Shown piece after piece: positions 1 to 5,539 of a stretch of 9,619 nucleotides of DNA. The DNA is from Cyanobacteria bacterium HKST-UBA02 (GTDB taxonomy: Bacteria > Cyanobacteriota > Vampirovibrionia > Obscuribacterales > Obscuribacteraceae). A model generated the notes under the pieces. That model was not told where the DNA came from, did not search any database, and saw nothing but the letters and a program-made list of their open reading frames with translations. Both the position numbers and the translations under genes were made by a program. The stretch's first letter is position 1; each line of letters opens with the position of its first letter. The stretch spans positions 1-9,619 of the forward strand of contig JAGQHH010000115.1 of assembly GCA_020431945.1 (NCBI GenBank), in the 5' to 3' direction.

Positions 1-25
1 AGAGGTTCGAATCCTTTCGCCCCAG
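1..25 (+). tRNA. tRNA-Gln, 3' end only (partial at window edge)
   Basis: The first 25 bases read as the 3' end of a tRNA. A T arm has stem AGAGG/CCTTT (one G-U pair) closing the canonical 7-nt loop TTCGAAT at 6-12, followed by the 3' acceptor strand CGCCCCA (18-24) and G25 as discriminator. The implied 5' acceptor strand is TGGGGCG, so position 1 would be U pairing with A72. U1-A72 plus G73 is characteristic of bacterial tRNA-Gln, which is why I assign glutamine; the anticodon lies outside the window, so identity is inferred. CCA is not encoded (GCT follows G25), so it must be added by tRNA nucleotidyltransferase. rplY starts 46 nt downstream in the same direction, so the two could share a transcript. 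Confidence 0.8.
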
Positions 26-27
26 GC

Positions 28-42
28 TTCACTTTCAGTGAA
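28..42 (+). other. small hairpin just after the tRNA
   Basis: TTCACT (28-33) and AGTGAA (37-42) form a perfect 6-bp inverted repeat around a 3-nt loop, starting 3 nt after the tRNA discriminator base and followed by ATTTA. The stem is AT-rich and there is no real U tract, so it is at best a weak terminator or a boundary for tRNA 3' processing. It lies between the tRNA and rplY. Confidence 0.3.
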
Positions 43-71
43 TTTACAGCGGTTAGTTATGGATAAGGATC

Positions 72-698
72 ATGGAAAAGCACAGTCTTAACGTCAAGCA
101 CAGAGAAGAAAAGAATCCCAGAGAGCTTCGCCGCCAGGGGCAAATCCCGGCGACCCTCTATGGTCCTGCCTTCCCGTCGGAGAATCTGCAATTCTGCGCC
201 CGCGAATTCTCCCGTCTGCCGGCAGCGGCTTATTCTCACCTTCTCGATCTGAAATTCGAGGGCAGCAAGCCTGTCGCAGTGATCATCCGCAGCGTCCAGC
301 GCGAGTCCACCACCGACACGCCCCTGCATGTCGAGTTCTACAGAGTGCGTCTCGACAAGAAGCTCACCGTCACGGTGCCCGTCCGCTTCGTCGGCACAGC
401 CCCGGCAGTAGTCGCCGGAGCTCAGTTCTTCGAAGTCTCGCCCACAGTAGACATCGAATGTCTCCCCGGCGATATTCCTGAGTTCGTCGAAGCCGACATC
501 AGCTCCCTGGAAGAGTTCGACAGCGTCCTGCACTTCAGCCAGCTGAAAGTAGGCGACGAAGTGAAAATCCTCAACCCCGAAGATGGTGTCGTGGCCAAGG
601 CAGCCTCACCCAAGACCCAGGCCGCCGGCGCTGCCGAGGGCGAAGGTGAAGGTGGCGAAGCCGCTGCCGAGACCGCCTCTGAGAGCAGCGAAGGCTGA
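72..698 (+). CDS. rplY: 50S ribosomal protein L25/general stress protein CTC (long form)
   Basis: Large-subunit protein of the bL25/TL5/CTC family, which binds 5S rRNA at the central protuberance. The 208-residue product has the N-terminal L25 domain (about 5-95), with the typical run from the REEKNPRELRRQGQIPATLYG segment near the start to LHVEFYRV at about 105-112. The second TL5/CTC-type beta domain covers about 95-180, including the VPVRFVG strand and KVGDEVKIL. This two-domain length fits the long CTC form rather than the about 95-residue E. coli L25. The last 30 or so residues are a low-complexity acidic Ala/Gly/Glu tail (from AASPKTQAAG onward), common in this family. The ATG at 72 is preceded by an AAGGA tract whose spacing is tight, but the N-terminus aligns with the family. 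It is transcribed alone or with the upstream tRNA, and the perfect hairpin at 733-767 lies just downstream. Confidence 0.95.
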   Translation: MEKHSLNVKHREEKNPRELRRQGQIPATLYGPAFPSENLQFCAREFSRLPAAAYSHLLDLKFEGSKPVAVIIRSVQRESTTDTPLHVEFYRVRLDKKLTVTVPVRFVGTAPAVVAGAQFFEVSPTVDIECLPGDIPEFVEADISSLEEFDSVLHFSQLKVGDEVKILNPEDGVVAKAASPKTQAAGAAEGEGEGGEAAAETASESSEG

Positions 699-728
699 TA
701 CTCTCAGGATTGAGTCTCGAATAAGAAT

Positions 729-1880
729 TCAGGCGGCCGGCTCTTCTGATACTGAAGAGCCGGCCGCTGGGCTATCGTCATCGGGCTCGCTCGCTGTCTC
801 TTGCTCCAGAGCCGGAAGATTGTCTTTCCGGGCCAGGGGGAGTCGCACGGTAAAGGTCGATCCCTTGTTGAGCTCGGACTCCAGCTCGATGGCACCGCCA
901 TGCGCTTTGATGATGGTCATGGCGATGGCCAGTCCGAGACCGGAGCCGCCGCCATAGAGACGGCTGCGCGTGCGGCTTCTCTCTACTCTATAGAATCGGT
1001 CGAAGATGCGTTGCTGATCGGCCGGCGCAATACCGATACCGGTATCAATCACTTTGATTACTGCCTGATCGCGGCTGGTGCGCAGGGTGACGGTCACTTT
1101 GCCGCCGGCCTGGGTGGCCTTGATAGCATTATTGGTGAGATTGAGGAAGACCTGCTTGAGCCTGTCCTGGTCGGCATCCACCAGAACATCGGCCTTGGGC
1201 ATGATGAACTGGACTTCCACCTGCTCCGGCGCCACCATCACCACAGTATCTTCCACACTGGTGAGCACCTCGCGCATATCGGTAATCTCGAGCTGATTGA
1301 TGATTGCCTGACCGGCATCGGCCCGTGCCAGTTGCAGGAGGTCCTGGACCAGTCGAATAAGACGTCCGGATTCGTCCGATATGGTCTGCAGCGCCTCGCC
1401 CAGTAGATTGGCATCGATATTCTCGCCCCGTCTCTGCAAAAGCTTGGTATAGCCCTGAATCGAAGTCAGGGGAGTGCGCAACTCATGACTGGCGTCGGCG
1501 ACGAACTGACACTGGATATTCAGGGATTCTTCAAGACGGTTGAGGAGCTTGTTGAAAGACTTGCGCAGCTCGAGAGTTTCGGCTGGCTCGTTGGCATCGA
1601 CATCGAGTCGCTGGCGGATATCCATATTGGCCAGCCTGGTGGTGGAGCCCAGCAGCCGGTTGATCGGTCTCAAGATAAGGTCGGCCAGGAACCAGTTGAC
1701 CGCCACCAGCAACAGGATTAGGGGCAGGTACCAGGGCAGAAGACCAAGGAAAGATCCGAGGATGTCAGGCTCCGACCCCACCACGATGAGATGGCAGACT
1801 GCAATGGGTATGATCCCCGAAATCGTCATGGCCAGAGCCATGCGAAATCTCATTGTCTTTGACCAGCTGGTCTTTTCCAT
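729..1880 (-). CDS. membrane sensor histidine kinase (HAMP-HisKA-HATPase_c)
   Basis: 383-residue two-component sensor kinase that should autophosphorylate on His and pass the phosphate to an unknown response regulator. Two membrane segments lie at about 13-34 and 47-70, separated by only about 12 residues, so there is almost no extracytoplasmic sensor domain. A HAMP linker follows (about 68-120, with RPINRLL). The HisKA dimerisation helix carries the H-box SHELRTP with H132. The ATPase domain has the N-box NLTNNA (247-252), G1 box DTGIGI (279-284), F-box RIFDRFYR and G2 box GGGSGLGLA (310-318); all key residues are present. The final 30 or so residues are an acidic, Ser/Pro/Ala-rich tail. I chose ATG 1880, 16 nt after the phosphatase stop; an upstream in-frame start at 1958 would overlap that gene by about 60 nt and adds non-membrane sequence. 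No good Shine-Dalgarno precedes 1880. Likely co-transcribed with the phosphatase. No regulator gene is visible, so its pathway is unknown. Confidence 0.92.
   Translation of the reverse strand: MEKTSWSKTMRFRMALAMTISGIIPIAVCHLIVVGSEPDILGSFLGLLPWYLPLILLLVAVNWFLADLILRPINRLLGSTTRLANMDIRQRLDVDANEPAETLELRKSFNKLLNRLEESLNIQCQFVADASHELRTPLTSIQGYTKLLQRRGENIDANLLGEALQTISDESGRLIRLVQDLLQLARADAGQAIINQLEITDMREVLTSVEDTVVMVAPEQVEVQFIMPKADVLVDADQDRLKQVFLNLTNNAIKATQAGGKVTVTLRTSRDQAVIKVIDTGIGIAPADQQRIFDRFYRVERSRTRSRLYGGGSGLGLAIAMTIIKAHGGAIELESELNKGSTFTVRLPLARKDNLPALEQETASEPDDDSPAAGSSVSEEPAA
733..767. terminator. perfect 14-bp hairpin between convergent rplY and kinase genes
   Basis: GCGGCCGGCTCTTC (733-746) is matched exactly by GAAGAGCCGGCCGC (754-767) around a 7-nt loop, TGATACT; a G-U pair at 732/768 can extend it. 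The stem is symmetrical, so it forms in transcripts from either direction and lies 35 nt past the rplY stop. On the minus strand it lies inside the last codons of the histidine kinase gene, whose TGA is at 729-731. Neither side has a strong U tract (minus side: ATTCTTATT), so termination may be inefficient or rho-assisted. Role inferred; hairpin seen directly. Confidence 0.7.
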
Positions 1881-1896
1881 AGAATGATATTTTACA

Positions 1897-2697
1897 TTAG
1901 GTAAAATCGGAGGCCGTAAGCCGCCTGTAGAACTCCCGGGCCAGGACCGCATTGGCAACCACGCAACTGCCCTGATAAATGGACGTGCCGCCCTCCAGAT
2001 CGAGAAATAGCCCTCCGGACTCCTGGGCGAGAATTTTCATCGGAGCAAGATCCCAGGGCTTCAGCCCGACCTCTATATTGGCCTCTGCTTTACCCTCGAA
2101 GACCAGGGCGAAGCCAAGATAGTCCCCGAGACCGCGCTGCTTGTAAGTAGACCTGACCAGACTGGTGAATCCATCCCAGAGACCGGCCTGGAGTATCCGA
2201 TCCGGAGCTCCGAAGATCATCAGAGCGTCCGAGAGACTGTCCACAGCCGAAGCTTTTATTGGACGGTGGTTCTTGTAGGCTCCGGCTCCTCTTTCAGCAT
2301 AGTAGAGGTCCCCGCTGGCGGGATTGAGCACTGCACCGGCGACGATATCATCGTCTCTCTCCAGGGCCATCAGGATCGAAAAAATCGGGATCCCCCGGGA
2401 AAAATTCATGGTGCCGTCTATAGGATCGATAATCCAGCGCCGGGCTCCGCCGCTACTCGCCTTCTCTTCCTCTTCCTCTCCGAGAATACCGTCATCGGGA
2501 TAACGATCCTCGATGGCGCGGCGAATCAGAGCCTCCACTTCTCGATCGGCGATGGTCACCGGCGAGCCATCACCCTTTCGGGTGACCGAAATACCGGTGT
2601 CGAAATACTTCATGGCTCGGACGCCGGCTTCTTCCATGACCGAAAGCATGAAAGACATATCGTCCGAAAGCCTTGGCTTGCCTTGCTTTTCGCCCAT
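1897..2697 (-). CDS. inositol monophosphatase-family phosphatase (possibly histidinol-phosphatase type)
   Basis: 266-residue Mg2+-dependent phosphatase of the IMPase/SuhB/HisN superfamily, full length. Metal-site motifs are all present: KGDGSPVTIAD (41-51), GEE (73-75), DPIDGT (91-96) and WDLAP (215-219, with the metal-binding Asp at 216). The family as a whole removes phosphate from myo-inositol-1-phosphate, histidinol phosphate, 3'-phosphoadenosine phosphates or related small molecules, and the motifs alone do not settle the substrate. The segment GLGDYLGFALVFEGKAEANIE (189-209) resembles the GDxYGY-type region of HisN-like histidinol phosphatases, so histidinol phosphate is a reasonable candidate; no his gene is nearby. 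The ATG at 2697 has no obvious Shine-Dalgarno; Met14 is an alternative. The kinase gene starts 16 nt after its stop, suggesting one transcript. Upstream lies the terminator of the SLH gene, so it probably has its own promoter. Confidence 0.9.
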   Translation of the reverse strand: MGEKQGKPRLSDDMSFMLSVMEEAGVRAMKYFDTGISVTRKGDGSPVTIADREVEALIRRAIEDRYPDDGILGEEEEEKASSGGARRWIIDPIDGTMNFSRGIPIFSILMALERDDDIVAGAVLNPASGDLYYAERGAGAYKNHRPIKASAVDSLSDALMIFGAPDRILQAGLWDGFTSLVRSTYKQRGLGDYLGFALVFEGKAEANIEVGLKPWDLAPMKILAQESGGLFLDLEGGTSIYQGSCVVANAVLAREFYRRLTASDFT

Positions 2698-2734
2698 AGA
2701 TTAGCGGCCGCTTAGAATGAAAATAAAGAATACA

Positions 2735-2766
2735 AGACTCCCGTCGGCTCGCGCCGCCGGGAGTCT
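2735..2766 (-). terminator. rho-independent terminator of the SLH-protein gene
   Basis: AGACTCCCG (2735-2743) pairs perfectly with CGGGAGTCT (2758-2766). After one T/C mismatch the stem continues as CGGC/GCCG around a TCGC tetraloop. On the minus strand the hairpin is followed by a T-rich stretch (TTGTATTCTTTATTTTC), the classic intrinsic-terminator arrangement for the SLH gene ending at 2813. The T-rich tract runs into the upstream region of the phosphatase gene, so termination and a new promoter may be packed together. Confidence 0.85.
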
Positions 2767-2812
2767 CAACGTAGACTAGGTCAGATCCAAGATTGTGGTA
2801 GCGAGTCGCTGT

Positions 2813-3373
2813 TTAGAACAGGTACTCGTAAATGGCACGCGCACCGCGACCGACACCAACGCCGACATCACGGACATCGATAAACGTGCCTTTAACTACG
2901 CGCTCCCAGAGGAAACCCTTCTGGCGCTCGGCGTAAGCCAACCGCATGTCTTGTTCCATATTCTTCTCTTCGACGGCTTTCATGCGTCTTTCGAGATCGG
3001 CTACCCGAGCTTTGAGCTTGTTGAGCTCGCCGCGGAATTCTTCGAGGAGAGCCGCGAATTTTTCGAGGTCGGCTTTGTCGGCTTTCTGATTGAGACGCTC
3101 GACGATGCACTGCTCGTACTTATATAGAGCAGCGGCCAGTTCGAAACGGGTCGCGGATTTCTGACCACGGAAGGTTCTGTCCGGATAACCTACTAATATG
3201 TGACATGGGTGATTGACGAGCTCTTTGAGAGCGTTGTAAGCCCATTCGTTACCGACAACGTCGGTAAGTTCACTGACATTAGTGGCGCCTTGAGCCTGCG
3301 CAGCAGGTGCATTCATAAAGGTGCTTGCACTTACGGCTGCCAAGGCGGTAAGTAAGGTCAACCCCTTTTTCAT
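2813..3373 (-). CDS. exported protein with one SLH domain and a coiled coil, no porin barrel
   Basis: 186-residue envelope protein. A signal peptide (MKKG, hydrophobic core, likely cleavage after APAAQA at about 27) is followed by one S-layer homology domain (about 34-88). Its SLH hallmarks are WAYNALKELV, ILVGYPDRTFRG and SATRFELAAALYK. A long charged coiled coil follows (about 92-150, rich in K/E/L heptads), then a short tail ending GARAIYEYLF. SLH plus coiled coil is the N-terminal layout of cyanobacterial SomA/SomB-type porins and other outer-membrane tethers, where SLH binds peptidoglycan-linked polymer; here the beta-barrel is absent. The C-terminal Phe with aromatic residues nearby recalls outer-membrane targeting signals, which is only suggestive. 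I chose ATG 3373 because AAGGGAG lies 10 nt upstream and the signal peptide begins properly; a TTG at 3394 is possible but unlikely. Monocistronic: its own terminator follows and an inverted repeat lies upstream. Exact function unknown. Confidence 0.88.
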   Translation of the reverse strand: MKKGLTLLTALAAVSASTFMNAPAAQAQGATNVSELTDVVGNEWAYNALKELVNHPCHILVGYPDRTFRGQKSATRFELAAALYKYEQCIVERLNQKADKADLEKFAALLEEFRGELNKLKARVADLERRMKAVEEKNMEQDMRLAYAERQKGFLWERVVKGTFIDVRDVGVGVGRGARAIYEYLF

Positions 3374-3408
3374 ATAGTAATCACTCCCTTGCAATGACCT
3401 AATCTAAT

Positions 3409-3436
3409 GCTGGAATCATAGCTTAAATATTCCAGC
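3409..3436. promoter_or_regulatory. 28-bp inverted repeat upstream of the SLH gene, possible operator
   Basis: GCTGGAAT (3409-3416) and ATTCCAGC (3429-3436) form a perfect 8-bp inverted repeat with a 12-nt spacer, 36-63 nt upstream of the SLH start codon. On the minus strand the spacer contains TATGAT, a fair -10 hexamer, although I see no convincing -35 at the right distance. Geometry fits either a dimeric regulator site covering a promoter or a 5' leader hairpin. The function is inferred. Confidence 0.4.
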
Positions 3437-3853
3437 GCTTTGTAGGGGTGAAACGGGGAAATTTAGTCAACCTCGGAAGAAAAGCGTAAAAGCGGCAACT
3501 GGTGCTAGAATCAGGCTCCTTAAATAACGTTAATACTTTAAGGACAAGGCACCCAAAATATATCCAATGCAAATCTCGAAATCGGCAACACGGGCGGCTT
3601 CATGGCAACCGCCTCTCTAGAATTCCCACCTGTAAAAAAGGAAAACGAAATTATCGGACTGCTGCACGGGCAGCTAAAAGCAAGTAGGCATGAGGTTTTC
3701 GCCTGCTCACGCCCGGGCGAGAAAGTATATCCATGCAGGAAGAACAGCAGCCAGTGCCAGCACGGATGATACCAAGAGAAACCGCCCCGCCAGCAAATCG
3801 GCACCGGATCTGGTTTATACAACTTGCCAAGAAGCCGGTACTACGACCCCTTC
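3437..3853. other. gene-poor stretch with no convincing coding region
   Basis: Together with the SLH upstream region this makes about 480 nt without a supported gene, between the start of the SLH gene and the end of the esterase gene (both minus strand). Several short open frames exist on both strands and none shows a recognisable domain. The longest candidates are 3502-3687 (+), 3602-3769 (+) and 3538-3822 (-). A minus-strand frame ending at 3707 contains a hydrophobic run, FLLVSSVLALAAVLPAWIYF. GCTGC/GCAGC (3661-3674) makes a 5-bp hairpin with a T-rich tract some 20 nt further on the minus strand, too loose to call the esterase terminator. CGCCCGGGCG (3710-3719) is a 10-bp palindrome. Confidence 0.5.
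3602..3769 (+). CDS. possible small ORF, 55 residues, unknown
   Basis: ATG at 3602 opens a 55-codon frame (MATASLEFPPVKKENEIIGL... ending NSSQCQHG) in the gene-poor gap. Composition is plausible for a short soluble protein, and the frame is also open for 20 codons upstream to 3542. There is no good ribosome-binding site, no recognisable domain and no partner gene. It could equally be chance or the remnant of a decayed gene; I list it only because nothing else explains the gap. Confidence 0.15.
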   Translation: MATASLEFPPVKKENEIIGLLHGQLKASRHEVFACSRPGEKVYPCRKNSSQCQHG

Positions 3854-5356
3854 TCAGTACGCTTTGAACTCGGCCCGGAAAGGAACCGCCGGAAGATTAT
3901 CATCACCCAGAAGGTTACCCCTGGGATTATCAGCCCAGGCATAAGTAACTACTTTCGGATCGCTTATCTCATCGCTCCAGACAAGGACGCTATCACTGCT
4001 GTCGCCATCAATCGCGGCTTCGGCCCAGACCATTCTTTTGTCATCGCCGGCGATGGCAAAACCTTCCAGGGCGTCGCCGGATGCCTTCAATCCCTGGGTG
4101 ACATTCCGGAAGCGCAACCGCACCTTTTTGCCTTCTTTTTTGAAAGAGCCCAGAACCGGCGATCTGAATTTATATGGCTTTTTGTACTGGGTGGCCAGGG
4201 CAATCCGGGCCAGACGGCGACCGATCTTTTGCTTGTCCGAGGCATGCCAGTCGGGATCCTTAGAAGGACAGCAATCAGTGGTCACCGCCATGAACGAGTA
4301 TGGAAAAATCGATATCCGGGTCTGGGCTTCCCTGAACTTGGCAAGGGGCCCGCTGTCACTGGGAGCGGTCTGGAGCTTGCCGAAAGGAGGCAGCTGGACA
4401 TAAATGAATGGTATCTCGGGGTTTTCGAAAGCGAGTCGCCAGTCCTTGATGAGCTCGCTGAGAAAACGCTGGTAGTTAGCCCCCTCATAGACATTGGCTT
4501 CACCCTGATACCAGATCACTCCCTTGAAAGTGAAAGGCACCAGGGGAGCGATCATGGCGTTATAAAGAGTGGCGCCGGAAAGAAAGAGAGCCTTGACCGC
4601 CTCGGCGTTCACGTCCTTTTCGTCCACCGAGAGCGCCAGACTACGGCTCGGGAGACGGCGCTTCTTCAGTGATTCGACTGTCTTGTCGAGCTTTTCTGCA
4701 ACGGACTTGCCGGTATTGAAACGTTCCAGCCCCGGCTTGCTTATCCAGGCCTGTACCCGGGAGCCGCCAACGGCAGAGATCACCAGACCCACCGGAACAC
4801 CCAGGTCTTTCTCGAGGGTAGCTCCGAAAGAGCCGGCCAGGACGGAGCATAGCCCTTCGCTATCGCGGTCGAGGACCCTCCATGTCCCTTTGAAATCAGC
4901 CTCCGGCTCACTCGATGCCACCGGTGGCAGAGTGATGAAGCGGATCTTCCGCTGACCGGGATCTTCTTCACCCCTGGTCTTGAGGTCCGAATTGGTGAGC
5001 ACCATATTGGACTGACCGCCACAAAGCCAGACCTCTCCAACCATCACATCATCGACGACGATCTTGGTATCCGAGACTACCGTGATCTGGTAGGGACCAC
5101 CGGCGGGGGGCGGCTCCACACTGGCCAGCCATTTTCCGTCATCGCCGGCATGGGCGACTTGCTTCCGGTCGCCTATACGGATGCCTACGACGGCTCCGGG
5201 ATCAGCGGTACCCCAGATTTTCACCGGCTTGCCCTGCTGCAAAACCATATGATCGCCAAAAATACTGGCCAGTGTCAGTTTCGCCTCGCAGGCAGGGGTC
5301 CCCAGACAGATCAGGGCAAGCAAAGAAAATGAATAGAGCAGCGCTCGGAAAGGCAC
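3854..5356 (-). CDS. secreted sialate O-acetylesterase-family (SASA/DUF303) hydrolase
   Basis: 500-residue exported carbohydrate esterase of the SGNH-like SASA family, whose members remove O-acetyl groups from sialic acids or other acetylated glycans. A signal peptide covers about 1-25 (hydrophobic core ALLYSFSLLALICL, likely cleavage after CEA); no proper lipobox. An N-terminal beta region (27-105, with GDHMVLQQGKPVKIWGTA) leads into the nucleophile motif GGQSNM (113-118, Ser116). Further motifs are WYQGEANV (282-289), YVQLPPF (319-325), WHASDKQKIGRRLA (370-383, catalytic His371) and the family ending NLPAVPFRAE. Length is typical of the family. The start is GTG at 5356, backed by a strong AGAAGGAG 6 nt upstream. 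No sialic-acid transport or catabolism genes are nearby, so the true substrate may be another acetylated polysaccharide. It appears monocistronic and is divergent from the secreted protein gene at 5540. Confidence 0.92.
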   Translation of the reverse strand: MPFRALLYSFSLLALICLGTPACEAKLTLASIFGDHMVLQQGKPVKIWGTADPGAVVGIRIGDRKQVAHAGDDGKWLASVEPPPAGGPYQITVVSDTKIVVDDVMVGEVWLCGGQSNMVLTNSDLKTRGEEDPGQRKIRFITLPPVASSEPEADFKGTWRVLDRDSEGLCSVLAGSFGATLEKDLGVPVGLVISAVGGSRVQAWISKPGLERFNTGKSVAEKLDKTVESLKKRRLPSRSLALSVDEKDVNAEAVKALFLSGATLYNAMIAPLVPFTFKGVIWYQGEANVYEGANYQRFLSELIKDWRLAFENPEIPFIYVQLPPFGKLQTAPSDSGPLAKFREAQTRISIFPYSFMAVTTDCCPSKDPDWHASDKQKIGRRLARIALATQYKKPYKFRSPVLGSFKKEGKKVRLRFRNVTQGLKASGDALEGFAIAGDDKRMVWAEAAIDGDSSDSVLVWSDEISDPKVVTYAWADNPRGNLLGDDNLPAVPFRAEFKAY

Positions 5357-5362
5357 GGCAAT

Positions 5363-5370
5363 CTCCTTCT
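5363..5370 (-). promoter_or_regulatory. strong ribosome-binding site fixing a GTG start
   Basis: AGAAGGAG on the minus strand ends 6 nt before GTG at 5354-5356. It is one of the best Shine-Dalgarno matches in the window and decides the start of the esterase gene, which also gives a complete signal peptide. Confidence 0.8.
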
Positions 5371-5539
5371 GACGGGCTTAGTTTAAATCACTTGAAATAT
5401 CTTGACATCGTGCTATCCTAAAGATGCACCGATTCTTGACCAAATTTACTAGGTGCGCAGGACCCTCTTTCTGCTGCCATGGGCATATAGGAAATACGAG
5501 CCACGAGCAGCAGACCCCGATCCAGACGGAAGTGCGACC
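5371..5539. promoter_or_regulatory. divergent intergenic region between esterase and secreted-protein genes
   Basis: This AT-richer stretch must carry promoters for both divergent genes. On the + strand CTTGACA (5401-5407) and CTTGACC (5435-5441) look like -35 elements and CTTGA also occurs at 5391, but none has a convincing -10 at 16-18 nt. TCTGCTGC (5470-5477) and GCAGCAGA (5507-5514) form an 8-bp inverted repeat with a 29-nt loop, 26 nt before the ATG at 5540, which could fold in the leader of the secreted-protein mRNA. Promoter positions are not resolved. Confidence 0.4.

Noticed and set aside
57..533. 158-codon open frame on the minus strand
   Set aside because: Antisense to rplY, whose protein clearly belongs to the L25/CTC family.
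801..1406. 201-codon open frame on the + strand
   Set aside because: Antisense to the histidine kinase catalytic region; no domain or ribosome-binding site, and the kinase motifs on the minus strand are unmistakable.
1881..1958. Upstream in-frame start for the histidine kinase at 1958
   Set aside because: It would overlap the phosphatase gene and add about 26 residues with no family match ahead of the first membrane helix; ATG 1880 is more natural.
3824..4672. 282-codon open frame on the + strand
   Set aside because: It lies wholly opposite the sialate O-acetylesterase gene, which has complete family motifs, a signal peptide and a strong ribosome-binding site. The + frame shows no domain and is a shadow of that gene.
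5402..5441. TTGACA and TTGACC as sigma-70 promoters
   Set aside because: Good -35 look-alikes, but no acceptable -10 hexamer 16-18 nt downstream of either, so I do not call a promoter.
5453..5539. GTG start at 5453 for the secreted low-complexity protein
   Set aside because: It would put 29 residues before a textbook signal peptide; ATG 5540 has GGAAG at 7-nt spacing.
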